Counted from the first letter of the stretch, positions 1 through 6,203 are shown. The stretch: 6,834 nt of DNA from Chitinophaga pinensis (GCA_943331145.2 CALQKL020000120.1:1-6834); one strand, 5' to 3'. Translations and numbers: made by a program. The notes: a model not told the origin generated them from the letters alone.

Positions 1-232
1 AACTTTGTAAAAAAAGAAAAGGAATATGAAGCAATTCAAGGTTATAATGAAGCTCGTTTTTATCCAATAAATTATAAACAGCATCTCTTGCTAATGCATG
101 TGCCAATTTGAATGCTAAATTTGGTTTAGTAGGAATAGATACGCCTGTTTTACCCAATGCAATTCTTGCGGCGGTGTGTTTTTTTAAAATGGCCCATGAA
201 TCATGCTTTATTATTTCATTTTCTTTATGCAT
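1..232 (-). CDS. eutC: Ethanolamine ammonia-lyase small subunit EutC, partial (3' end cut by window edge)
   Basis: This is the N-terminal 77 residues of the small subunit of adenosylcobalamin-dependent ethanolamine ammonia-lyase, which with EutB converts ethanolamine to acetaldehyde and ammonia in the cytoplasm. My translation of the minus strand from the ATG at 232-230 is open to the window edge. It shows the N-terminal EutC pattern: a short helix (DSWAILKKHT), then TAARIALGKTG with a threonine-rich loop (SIPTKP), then LAFKLAHALARDAV, matching the ARxxxGRxG...F..AH..ARDAV pattern of known EutC proteins. The start lies inside the end of eutB: the two frames overlap by 8 nt (225-232), which usually means translational coupling and equal subunit supply. 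The cobalamin-binding C-terminal part lies outside the window, so completeness cannot be judged. The identity rests on both the sequence pattern and the position directly after eutB. Confidence 0.88.
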   Translation of the reverse strand, partial: MHKENEIIKHDSWAILKKHTAARIALGKTGVSIPTKPNLAFKLAHALARDAVYNLLDKNELHYNLELLHIPFLFLQS

Positions 233-1601
233 CAATGTACTTTAATAAAGTATGATTTGATTTTGAAGCGATTAATTTCCCTTGATCATTTGTTAATCCT
301 TGTTTGAACAACCAACTTTCAAATTCAGGTGCTGGTTTTAATCCAAGCAATTCTCTAACAAATAATGCATCATGAAATGAAGTAGATTGATAATTCAGCA
401 TGATGTCATCAGCTCCAGGAACACCCATAATGTAATTGCATCCTGCGGTTCCCATTAATACCAATAAATTATCCATGTCGTCTTGGTCTGTTTCCGCATG
501 GTTGGTATAACAAATATCCATTCCCATTGGAAGTCCAAGTAACTTTCCACAAAAATGATCTTCTAATGCGGCGCGTGTTATTTGTTTGCCATCGTATAAA
601 TATTCGGGTCCGATAAATCCTACAACAGAATTTACCAAATGTGGATTGAACATTCTGGCAACGGCATAAGCTCTAGCTTCACAAGTTTGTTGATCAACAC
701 CTTCATGAGCATTTGCAGATAAGGAAGAACCTTGTCCTGTTTCGAAATACATCACATTATTTCCTATGGTACCACGATTCAAACTCAGCCCAGCTTCATA
801 AGCTTCTTTTAATACATTCAAATTAACGCCAAAACTTGTGTTTGTTTTTTCTGTTCCGCCAATGGATTGAAATATTAAATCAACAGGTGCATTTTTATGG
901 ATTAAATCTATTGTCGTAGTTACATGTGTTAGCACACATGATTGTGTAGGAATTTCAAAGCTTGAAATTATTTCATCAAGCATCGACAAAATTGAATGCA
1001 CTTTTTCAGGATTATCTGTTGCTGGATTTATGCCAATTACCGCATCGCCGCTTCCATAAAACAATCCATCAATAATGCTTGTAGCAATTCCTTTTAAATA
1101 ATCTGTTGGGTGATTGGGCTGAAGTCGGGTAGACAATCTTCCTTTTAGCCCAATTGTATTTTTAAATTTTGTAACAACCTCACATTTCTTAGCCACTAAA
1201 ATCAAATCTTGATTGCGCATGATTTTGCTAACAGCCGCAACCATTTCTGGCGTAAATGCAAATTGCAATTGTTGAATTTTTGAAGCATCTACAAAGTCAC
1301 TTAATAACCAGTCGCGAAGCATTCCCACTGTGAAGGAACTGATTTCTGAAAATGAATTCTTATCATGGCCGTCAATAATTAATCTGGTTACTTCGTCTGA
1401 TTCGTAGGGGATAACAACCTCATTTAAAAAATTACTTAACGGCAGATCTGCAAGACAAATTTGTGCCGCAATTCTTTCCTGATAACTTTCAGCACATAAA
1501 CCCGCCAAAGCATCGCCCGTTCTAAATGGCGTAGCTTTTGCCATCAATGTTTTTAAGTCGGCAAATGAATAGGTGATATGTTGAATGCTGTGTTTATACA
1601 T
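225..1601 (-). CDS. eutB: Ethanolamine ammonia-lyase large subunit EutB
   Basis: This is the catalytic large subunit of ethanolamine ammonia-lyase, a TIM-barrel radical enzyme that uses adenosylcobalamin to convert ethanolamine to acetaldehyde and ammonia. At 458 residues it is close to the family's usual length (about 450-465) and appears full length. Residues reported to bind substrate in the E. coli enzyme are all present at nearly the same positions: Arg159 and Gln161 in the TRLQPNHPTD motif, Asn192 in GINPATDN, Glu287 in YFETGQGS, Phe329 in GFIGPEYL and Asp362 in MDICYTNHAE. The ATG at 1601 follows the permease stop by only 6 nt, and the gene overlaps eutC at its end, so the three genes are very likely one transcript. 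No Shine-Dalgarno sequence is visible, which is usual in Bacteroidota. No frameshift or missing key residue is seen. Confidence 0.97.
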   Translation of the reverse strand: MYKHSIQHITYSFADLKTLMAKATPFRTGDALAGLCAESYQERIAAQICLADLPLSNFLNEVVIPYESDEVTRLIIDGHDKNSFSEISSFTVGMLRDWLLSDFVDASKIQQLQFAFTPEMVAAVSKIMRNQDLILVAKKCEVVTKFKNTIGLKGRLSTRLQPNHPTDYLKGIATSIIDGLFYGSGDAVIGINPATDNPEKVHSILSMLDEIISSFEIPTQSCVLTHVTTTIDLIHKNAPVDLIFQSIGGTEKTNTSFGVNLNVLKEAYEAGLSLNRGTIGNNVMYFETGQGSSLSANAHEGVDQQTCEARAYAVARMFNPHLVNSVVGFIGPEYLYDGKQITRAALEDHFCGKLLGLPMGMDICYTNHAETDQDDMDNLLVLMGTAGCNYIMGVPGADDIMLNYQSTSFHDALFVRELLGLKPAPEFESWLFKQGLTNDQGKLIASKSNHTLLKYIDA

Positions 1602-1607
1602 CAGACG

Positions 1608-2948
1608 TTATTGATTTCTAATTTCTAATTCTTGATTTTTTTCAACATCAATATCCAGCTTGATATTTTTAGTGCCTGATAATTTTAATAACAAAAATGC
1701 TACAAGTAGTCCGGCAAAGAAAATAACACTAAGCATCACATTGTAATAAATTATGGCAACTATACAAACCAAAGAAAGTATTAAAGCAATTATTGGAAAC
1801 CAAGGATAAAATGGAGTTTTAAAACTTGATTGAAAGTTAATGTCTTTTTTTAATTTCAATAAACTAATCATACTGATGGCGTACATAACCACCGCTCCTA
1901 ATGCAGAAATGGTAATGACTAGAAGTGTAGTTCCTGTAAATAATGAGATGAGGCCAATTACTGCGCCTAAAATCAAAGCCCAATGCGGTGTTTGAAAACG
2001 TGTGTTCACATTGCTGAATAATTTTGGCAGAAAACCGCTTCTTGATAATGCAAAAATTTGTCTTGAATAGCCAATGATTAATCCATGAAAAGAAGCTATT
2101 AATCCAAATAATCCAATGCCTGCAAATATTGCGGTAAGTTGATTGTTTTTCCCCATAACCATACCAATGGCTTCTGGAAGTGGATAATCTATTTTACTTA
2201 ACAAATGCCAATCTCCAATTCCGCCAGTTAAAATCATTACCCCCAATGCCAAAAAGATAAGTGTGCCAATACCCATTAAATAACCTTTAGGGATATTTCT
2301 ACTGGGATCTTTCACTTCTTCAGCAACCATGGCCACACCCTCGATTCCTAAAAACAACCAAATAGCAAATGGAAGCGCTGCAAATATGCCTGTAATTCCA
2401 TGTGGCATTGGATCGGAGGTGAAATTTTTGATATTGAAGCTTGGTGCAACAATTCCCATAAAAAGCAGTAATTCAATAATGGCCAATATGGTAATCACTA
2501 AATTGAAGATTGCAGATTCTTTTATACCCAATAAATTAATGAGGGTAAACAATACATAACACCCAACAGCAGTGTACATAACGGGAATGCCTGCATGCAG
2601 AAAATGAACATAACTCCCCAATGAAAAGGCAATGGCAGGGGGAGCAAATACGAATTCTATTAGTGTGGCATAACCAGCAATGAGTCCGCCGTAAGGTCCA
2701 AATGCTTTGTAGGCAAATGCAAAAGGTCCACCTGCATGAGGGATGCTTGCCGTTAATTCTGTAAAACTAAAAACAAAGCAGATGTATAATACAGTAACGA
2801 TTAACGTGGAAATCAGAAAGCCAATCGTTCCTGCTGCATCCCATCCTAAGTTCCAACCAAAATATTCACCAGAGATAACCAAGCCTACTGCCAAACCCCA
2901 AAGATGAATGGGGTTTAATGCTTTTTTTAATGTTGATTTATTTTCCAC
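1608..2948 (-). CDS. Ethanolamine permease, APC superfamily (Eat type)
   Basis: This is an inner-membrane amino acid/polyamine/organocation (APC) transporter, most likely importing ethanolamine for the adjacent lyase. The 446-residue protein has about 12 hydrophobic segments. It shows the N-terminal signature ISGEYFGWNLGW (residues 25-36), which I associate with the ethanolamine permease branch. It also has the APC loop EEVKDPSRNIPKG (210-222) and YSRQIFALSRSGFLP (294-308). The start is a GTG at 2948-2946: the same frame has a TAG three codons upstream and no ATG for many codons downstream. Position as first gene of the operon, 6 nt before eutB, supports the substrate assignment, since from sequence alone another small amine or amino acid is possible. 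The last residues (ELEIRNQ) are encoded by a short AT-rich repeat and extend past the conserved core. Confidence 0.9.
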   Translation of the reverse strand: MENKSTLKKALNPIHLWGLAVGLVISGEYFGWNLGWDAAGTIGFLISTLIVTVLYICFVFSFTELTASIPHAGGPFAFAYKAFGPYGGLIAGYATLIEFVFAPPAIAFSLGSYVHFLHAGIPVMYTAVGCYVLFTLINLLGIKESAIFNLVITILAIIELLLFMGIVAPSFNIKNFTSDPMPHGITGIFAALPFAIWLFLGIEGVAMVAEEVKDPSRNIPKGYLMGIGTLIFLALGVMILTGGIGDWHLLSKIDYPLPEAIGMVMGKNNQLTAIFAGIGLFGLIASFHGLIIGYSRQIFALSRSGFLPKLFSNVNTRFQTPHWALILGAVIGLISLFTGTTLLVITISALGAVVMYAISMISLLKLKKDINFQSSFKTPFYPWFPIIALILSLVCIVAIIYYNVMLSVIFFAGLLVAFLLLKLSGTKNIKLDIDVEKNQELEIRNQ

Positions 2949-2970
2949 GTGGTGAAACTACTTATTAAAT

Positions 2971-2978
2971 CAAACATA
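2971..2978 (-). promoter_or_regulatory. Possible -7 box of the ethanolamine operon promoter
   Basis: On the minus strand these bases read TATGTTTG, matching the Bacteroidetes -7 consensus TAnnTTTG. The box lies 22 nt upstream of the permease GTG, giving a short leader. No good TTTG or TTG is found about 19 nt further upstream, so this is a half match only. The leader is far too short to hold a cobalamin riboswitch. Confidence 0.4.
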
Positions 2979-3077
2979 GAAAATAAAACTTGTCGGTAAT
3001 GAAGGAATATGAAAATCTGTTTTTGGCAATGGTTAAAAAATTGGAATCATACATTAATTCAAAAAATTTTCAAATTG

Positions 3078-3108
3078 TTTGTTTAAATTAACAGTCGAAT
3101 TAGTTTTG
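3078..3108 (+). promoter_or_regulatory. Bacteroidetes-type promoter of the lemA-TPM operon
   Basis: TTTG at 3078-3081 is followed by exactly 19 nt and then TAGTTTTG at 3101-3108. This fits the Bacteroidetes primary sigma factor consensus (TTTG, about 19 nt, TAnnTTTG) at every defined position. Transcription would start around 3112-3116, leaving a leader of about 27 nt before the lemA ATG at 3142. This placement also argues for the 3142 start over the in-frame ATG at 3079, which would sit inside the promoter. Confidence 0.75.
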
Positions 3109-3141
3109 GAATCTATAATTTTACAAAAAAATAAAAATAAT

Positions 3142-3711
3142 ATGAAACGTTCAACAATTATCATCCTTTCAGTACTAGGCTTATTATTAATTTGGTCTGT
3201 GGTAGTAAAAAATAGTCTAGCTTCATCAGAAGTTGAAATAAAAGGCAAGTGGGGGAAAGTTCAAACACAATATAATAGGAAGGCGAAAATGTATGAAAAC
3301 ATAGTGAATACAATAAAAGGTGCGGCTAGAAATGAGGATACAACTCTAATTAATATTGTAAAAATGAGGTCTAGAATTCCAACAATAAATGATCAATCAT
3401 CTCCAGCTCAATTATCTTCTGCAGACAATCAACTAAATGGAATAGGGCGAGCTGCATTGAATGTCAACATAGAGGCATATCCCAACTTGCAAGCAACAGG
3501 ATTATATAAAGATTTACAAGCTCAAATTGAGGGAACCGAAAATAGAGTAACTATTGCACTAGGAGATTGGAATGATGAAATAACAAAATACAATAACATT
3601 ATTGTTAGATTTCCAGGCAGCATTATTGCCTCAATATTTGGGTATAAAACCAAAGAAAATTATACAGCTCCAGTAGGTTCGGAGGACACAAAAGTTGACT
3701 TTAGCAATTAA
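3142..3711 (+). CDS. lemA: LemA family protein, single N-terminal membrane anchor
   Basis: LemA proteins are membrane-anchored helical bundles of uncertain function, often encoded beside TPM-domain proteins. This 189-residue protein has one hydrophobic segment (residues 5-22) and then the LemA core: KWGKVQTQYNRK (36-47), NIVNTIKGAA (53-62), EAYPNLQATGLYKDLQ (111-126), the hallmark IEGTENRVT (129-137) and ITKYNNIIVRFPGSIIASIFGY (147-168). I chose the ATG at 3142 because it puts the anchor at the N-terminus, and because an in-frame ATG at 3079 adds residues with no family counterpart and overlaps the promoter. Some usually conserved places differ: RRxDLIPNL is here RKAKMYENI, and the common R..YN after the GTENR segment is GDWND. 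It is the first gene of a three-gene operon, 13 nt before the next gene. Confidence 0.92.
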   Translation: MKRSTIIILSVLGLLLIWSVVVKNSLASSEVEIKGKWGKVQTQYNRKAKMYENIVNTIKGAARNEDTTLINIVKMRSRIPTINDQSSPAQLSSADNQLNGIGRAALNVNIEAYPNLQATGLYKDLQAQIEGTENRVTIALGDWNDEITKYNNIIVRFPGSIIASIFGYKTKENYTAPVGSEDTKVDFSN

Positions 3712-3724
3712 TTAATGACTAATT

Positions 3725-4180
3725 ATGTTCGGACTGTTTAAAAAGAAACCATTGTTTTCTGATGCAGAAAACACAAGAATTGTTGAGGCGATTAAATCTT
3801 CCGAACAACTTACTAGTGGAGAAATTAGGATATATATTGAATCTAAAAATCCATTGGTCAGTACAATTGATCGGGCATCTGAAATTTTCTTCAATTTAAA
3901 AATGCAGGAAACCCAACAAAGGAATGCGGTTTTATTGTATCTCGCATATAAAGATAAAGAGGTGGCCATTTTTGGTGACGAAGGCATTCATCAACAAGTT
4001 GGCAGTGCGTTTTGGAATGACCAAGTAAAGCAAATGGTTACCTTATTTAAAGAAAATAATCTAACAGAAGGCATTGTAAAATGTATAACTGAGGTTGGGA
4101 ATGTATTGATTGAAAAATTTCCATATAAAGGAAACATGGATAAAAATGAATTGCCGGATGAAATCGTGTTCGGCAAATAA
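3725..4180 (+). CDS. TPM-domain protein without signal peptide (TLP18.3/Psb32/MOLO-1 fold)
   Basis: This 151-residue protein consists almost entirely of one TPM domain, the alpha/beta fold shared by TLP18.3, Psb32 and MOLO-1. Visible landmarks are the first strand SGEIRIYIES (residues 31-40), a helix DRASEIFFNLKMQETQQRN (49-67), the strand pair AVLLYLAYKDKEVAIFGDEGI (68-88), and the C-terminal NELPDEIVFGK, which I know from Bacteroidota homologues. There is no signal peptide or membrane segment, so it is probably cytoplasmic or peripheral at the inner face of the membrane. It sits 13 nt after lemA and 11 nt before a second, exported TPM protein. Phosphatase activity has been proposed for some TPM proteins, but nothing here proves an activity. 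The ATG at 3725 is the only sensible start. Confidence 0.88.
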   Translation: MFGLFKKKPLFSDAENTRIVEAIKSSEQLTSGEIRIYIESKNPLVSTIDRASEIFFNLKMQETQQRNAVLLYLAYKDKEVAIFGDEGIHQQVGSAFWNDQVKQMVTLFKENNLTEGIVKCITEVGNVLIEKFPYKGNMDKNELPDEIVFGK

Positions 4181-4191
4181 AAATCCCAAAA

Positions 4192-4947
4192 ATGAAAAAG
4201 ATAGGTATAGTTTGTTTGATGTTTATTTTGGGATTGGTTCAAATTGGATATGGTCAAAATATTCCAGATCGTCCTAATCCACCACGTTTGGTAAATGACT
4301 ATACCAACACGCTTACTGCCGATCAACAAGCCGCTTTAGAAAGGAAATTAGTAGCATTTGATGATAGCACGAGCACACAAATTGCCGTAATCATTGTTTC
4401 TTCTCTAGAAGGAAACGACATCAGTGATTATGCGTTAAAAATTGGAAGGTCATGGGGAATAGGTGGAAAGGAATACAACAATGGCGTGGTTTTTTTAATC
4501 GCCAAAGACGATAGAAAGATGAATATTTCTACCGGTTATGGCGTAGAAGGGGCACTTCCGGATATTACGGCAAAGCATATTATTGAAGATGAGGTAAAGC
4601 CCAATTTTAAAGGGAATGATTATTATCGTGGAATTGATGAAGGTACCAATGCGATTATAAAAGCAGTAAAAGGTGAATATCATACAGCACGTAAAAAGGA
4701 TAAGAATTCAGCAGGGAAAATTGTAATTGTTTTGGTGATATTACTGGTGATATTTTCGATGGGCTCAGGTGGTGGCGGAGGATCAATGATGAGTAGGAGA
4801 GGACATCGCGGTTTTGGTGGTCCAATGTTTTTTCCAATAGGTGGAGGATTTGGCGGATCAAGTGGTGGCGGAAGCTCTGGCGGGGGAGGATTTGGTGGAT
4901 TTGGAGGAGGAAGCTTTGGCGGTGGAGGTGCAAGTGGGGGGTGGTAA
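4192..4947 (+). CDS. Exported, membrane-anchored TPM-domain protein with Gly/Ser-rich tail (YgcG-like)
   Basis: This 251-residue protein has an N-terminal signal peptide (residues 1-21, likely cleavage after GYG, before Gln22). A TPM domain follows (about 33-160), with RLVNDYTNTLTADQQAALE, TQIAVIIVSSLEG, DYALKIGRSWGIG and the characteristic NNGVVFLIAKDDRKMNISTG (97-116) followed by YGVEGALPD. A transmembrane helix (about 175-190) leads into a Gly/Ser/Phe-rich tail (191-251) ending in GGGGASGGW. This layout is that of YgcG-like proteins: the TPM domain would be outside the cytoplasmic membrane (periplasmic) and the tail would return to the cytoplasm. That topology is inferred from the signal and the single helix. 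It is the last gene of the operon with lemA and the smaller TPM gene. Low-complexity shadow frames opposite the tail are not genes. Confidence 0.9.
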   Translation: MKKIGIVCLMFILGLVQIGYGQNIPDRPNPPRLVNDYTNTLTADQQAALERKLVAFDDSTSTQIAVIIVSSLEGNDISDYALKIGRSWGIGGKEYNNGVVFLIAKDDRKMNISTGYGVEGALPDITAKHIIEDEVKPNFKGNDYYRGIDEGTNAIIKAVKGEYHTARKKDKNSAGKIVIVLVILLVIFSMGSGGGGGSMMSRRGHRGFGGPMFFPIGGGFGGSSGGGSSGGGGFGGFGGGSFGGGGASGGW

Positions 4948-4958
4948 AAAGTTCTTTT

Positions 4959-4990
4959 GACACGAAGGCACAAAGACACGAAGACACAAA
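4959..4990. repeat. 16-nt direct repeat, two copies
   Basis: The unit GACACGAAGGCACAAA (4959-4974) is followed at once by a second copy (4975-4990) with a single G-to-A change. It begins 11 nt after the stop of the exported TPM gene. I recall similar motifs in many Bacteroidota intergenic spaces, but their role is unknown to me. Confidence 0.85.
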
Positions 4991-5011
4991 GTTAATTTGG
5001 AGGATAGTTCC

Positions 5012-5065
5012 AACCTCACAAACCTCACAAACCTCACAAACCTCATAAACCTCATAAACTTCAAT
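5012..5065. repeat. 9-nt tandem repeat, five copies plus a degenerate sixth
   Basis: Three copies of AACCTCACA (5012-5038) are followed by two copies of AACCTCATA (5039-5056) and a decayed copy AACTTCAAT (5057-5065). The block ends 15 nt before the start of the next gene. The step from ACA to ATA units shows duplication after a point change. The array is purely intergenic, with no plausible reading frame through it. Confidence 0.9.
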
Positions 5066-5080
5066 TAAAAAAAACTACAA

Positions 5081-5353
5081 ATGAAAAAATTCATGTTAGA
5101 CATCAAGCTTGAAGGATTAGATAACGAAACAAGAATGAGTTTACTTCCTAGAGAACAAGAGTTGGTAAAAGAAATGGAAGAAAATGGAACCATTGTACAT
5201 AACTTCATCAAGTTAGATATGTCAGGAATTTACATAGTTATGATGGCAGAAGATATTGAAGGTGTTCATGCAAAACTTTCTACTTTACCTTATTATCCTT
5301 ATATGAAAATTGTAGTTGTACCAGTAAGGGTTGTGAATCATATTAATCAGTAA
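5081..5353 (+). CDS. Muconolactone delta-isomerase-like small protein (ferredoxin-like fold)
   Basis: This 90-residue protein resembles the muconolactone isomerase family, small alpha/beta proteins of the dimeric alpha-beta barrel type. The landmarks are an opening strand (MKKFMLDIKLEG), a helix LLPREQELVKEMEENGTI (residues 21-38), a strand SGIYIVMMAED (48-58), a helix EGVHAKLSTLP (60-70) and the family-like LPYYPYMKIVVVPVR (69-83), comparable with LPLFPYMDIEVTPL in known isomerases. Its length also fits (about 90-100). No catechol or beta-ketoadipate pathway genes are nearby, so it is better described as a family member of unknown substrate. YciI-like or other dimeric alpha-beta barrel proteins are the alternatives. 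The ATG at 5081 follows an A-rich leader. The gene stands alone between repeat-filled gaps, and I see no convincing promoter. Confidence 0.75.
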   Translation: MKKFMLDIKLEGLDNETRMSLLPREQELVKEMEENGTIVHNFIKLDMSGIYIVMMAEDIEGVHAKLSTLPYYPYMKIVVVPVRVVNHINQ

Positions 5354-5360
5354 ATAGCTG

Positions 5361-5405
5361 ACTAGCGCCGGTTTCCTTACTAGCGCCAGTTTCCTAACCG
5401 GTGTC
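5361..5405. repeat. Palindromic REP-like element, one half-copy plus one full copy
   Basis: An 18-nt unit beginning ACTAGCGCC (5361-5378) is directly repeated at 5379-5396 with two changes. The second copy continues into AACCGGTGTC and so closes an imperfect hairpin: GCGCCAGTT (5383-5391) against AACCGGTGT (5396-5404), loop TCCT, with one mismatch and two G-T pairs. The first copy has only the left arm. The element lies 7 nt past the stop of the isomerase-like gene and matches, inverted, the hairpin at 6180-6203. Confidence 0.8.
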
Positions 5406-5601
5406 ATTATATAGTTGATGCGTAGATACCAATTAGCAATCAGGTTAAAACGATACCAACACCGAAAGAAAACTATTCTCCGATTGACATTTTTACCGAT
5501 TGGATATTTGTATTGGTTCAATGAAATTGTCCCAAAAAACCATCTCATCGGCATTAAACCAGAAAATCATGGACTAAATTATAATTCAAATTGGTATTTA
5601 A
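5406..5601. other. Gene-free leader before the GNAT gene
   Basis: This stretch of 196 nt is AT-rich and holds only short direct repeats: GATACCAA at 5424 and 5450, CCGATTG at 5480 and 5497. A TTG-started frame crosses it but shows no family pattern. I see no strong promoter: the best candidate, GATATTTG at 5503-5510, misses the -7 consensus by one base and lacks a properly spaced upstream box. Confidence 0.55.
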
Positions 5602-6057
5602 ATGACAAACTTAATTACAATACGAGAATACCAATCGAAGGACAAAAATGAAGTCATTAACTTAATAAGGTTGAACACACCTGAATATTTTGCTATAGAC
5701 GAGGAAGAAGACCTAAACAAGTATTTAGAAACGGAAATAGAACTTTATTATGTTTTACTTTATGACCAAAAAATTGTTGGTTGTGGTGGAATTAACTTTG
5801 CAGATAATAGTACTACAGGAATAATTAGTTGGGATATATTTCACCCAGACTATCAAGGAAAATCATTGGGAACAAAATTGTTGAAGCATCGAATAGACAA
5901 ACTCAATTCTATTGATGGAATACAGAAAATTACTGTAAGGACTTCGCAAGTCGCATATAAATTCTACGAGAAACAGGGGTTTGAGTTAATTGAAACTAAA
6001 AAAGACTATTGGGCAGAAGGATTTGATATGTACAAAATGGAATATAAAAGACCATGA
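5602..6057 (+). CDS. GNAT family N-acetyltransferase
   Basis: This is an acetyl-CoA-dependent N-acetyltransferase of the GNAT superfamily, cytoplasmic, acceptor unknown. The 151-residue protein shows the expected order: an N-terminal strand and helix (ITIREYQSKDKNEVINLIR), strand 3 (ELYYVLLYDQKIVGCGGINF, 47-66), strand 4 running into motif A, WDIFHPDYQGKSLGTKLL (77-94), whose QGKSLG is the acetyl-CoA pyrophosphate-binding loop, and motif B with AYKFYEKQGFELIETKKDY (118-136). The final strand is DMYKMEYK. The ATG at 5602 gives the normal family start, and the length is typical. It stands alone, bracketed by related palindromic elements at 5361-5405 and 6180-6203, and converges on the downstream minus-strand gene. 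Substrates of this family cannot be read from sequence at this level. Confidence 0.9.
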   Translation: MTNLITIREYQSKDKNEVINLIRLNTPEYFAIDEEEDLNKYLETEIELYYVLLYDQKIVGCGGINFADNSTTGIISWDIFHPDYQGKSLGTKLLKHRIDKLNSIDGIQKITVRTSQVAYKFYEKQGFELIETKKDYWAEGFDMYKMEYKRP

Positions 6058-6085
6058 CAAAATCTTCGAGACAACCTTCATTTAC

Positions 6086-6107
6086 GCCCACCGTTGAAAC
6101 GGTGGGC
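6086..6107. repeat. Perfect 10-bp palindrome (REP-like hairpin)
   Basis: GCCCACCGTT (6086-6095) and AACGGTGGGC (6098-6107) are exact inverted complements separated by GA. It is markedly more GC-rich than its surroundings and lies 29 nt after the GNAT stop. I recall this palindrome type as a common dispersed element in Bacteroidota, so REP-like is my reading. It might serve as a transcript end. Confidence 0.8.
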
Positions 6108-6153
6108 TAACAAATTTAATGCGGTAACAAATTAAACAAACCTTTTGATTCTC

Positions 6154-6168
6154 TCAGTCCGTGACTGA
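6154..6168. repeat. Short hairpin TCAGTC-CGT-GACTGA
   Basis: A perfect 6-bp stem (6154-6159 with 6163-6168) closes a 3-nt CGT loop. Alone it would be weak evidence; it counts because it sits in a row of four other hairpins. Confidence 0.6.
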
Positions 6169-6179
6169 AAATTCTTGTA

Positions 6180-6203
6180 GGCACCGGTTTGGAAACCGGC
6201 GCC
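6180..6203. repeat. Imperfect palindrome related to the element at 5361-5405
   Basis: GGC plus ACCGGTTT (6180-6190) pairs with AAACCGGC plus GCC (6193-6203) around a GG loop. Ten of 11 base pairs form, with one A/C mismatch at 6183/6200. Its reverse complement agrees with 5382-5405 at 20 of 24 positions, so the two are copies of one element in opposite orientation on either side of the GNAT gene. Confidence 0.8.

Noticed and set aside
2329..2559. Small plus-strand frame inside the permease gene
   Set aside because: Antisense shadow of a well-supported transporter gene, with no motif of its own.
3079..3141. Upstream in-frame ATG that would extend LemA by 21 residues
   Set aside because: It would start inside the promoter and place extra residues before the membrane anchor; the ATG at 3142 fits both family and promoter.
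2949..3141. Cobalamin riboswitch before the ethanolamine operon
   Set aside because: The leader after the likely start site is about 15 nt, and no B12-box-like sequence is visible; the region is too short when the lemA promoter is subtracted.
4997..5013. Hairpin TTGGA / TCCAA as terminator of the TPM operon
   Set aside because: Only 5 bp over a 7-nt loop and no T-run; too weak to call.
4655..5064. Three overlapping minus-strand frames, one very proline-rich, opposite the Gly-rich tail
   Set aside because: They are complements of the GGN-rich tail codons and of the tandem repeats; proline runs are expected from reversed glycine codons, and no family pattern is seen.
5012..5065. CRISPR-like array
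   Set aside because: The units are 9 nt and directly adjacent with no spacers; this is a simple tandem repeat.
5285..5554. Minus-strand frame across the palindromic element
   Set aside because: It runs antisense through the end of the isomerase-like gene and through the REP-like repeat, which produces the repeated RKLALVRKPALV segment; not a real protein.
5415..5651. 78-codon plus-strand frame before the GNAT gene
   Set aside because: It starts at TTG, has no recognisable motif, overlaps the GNAT start, and its composition looks like random AT-rich translation.
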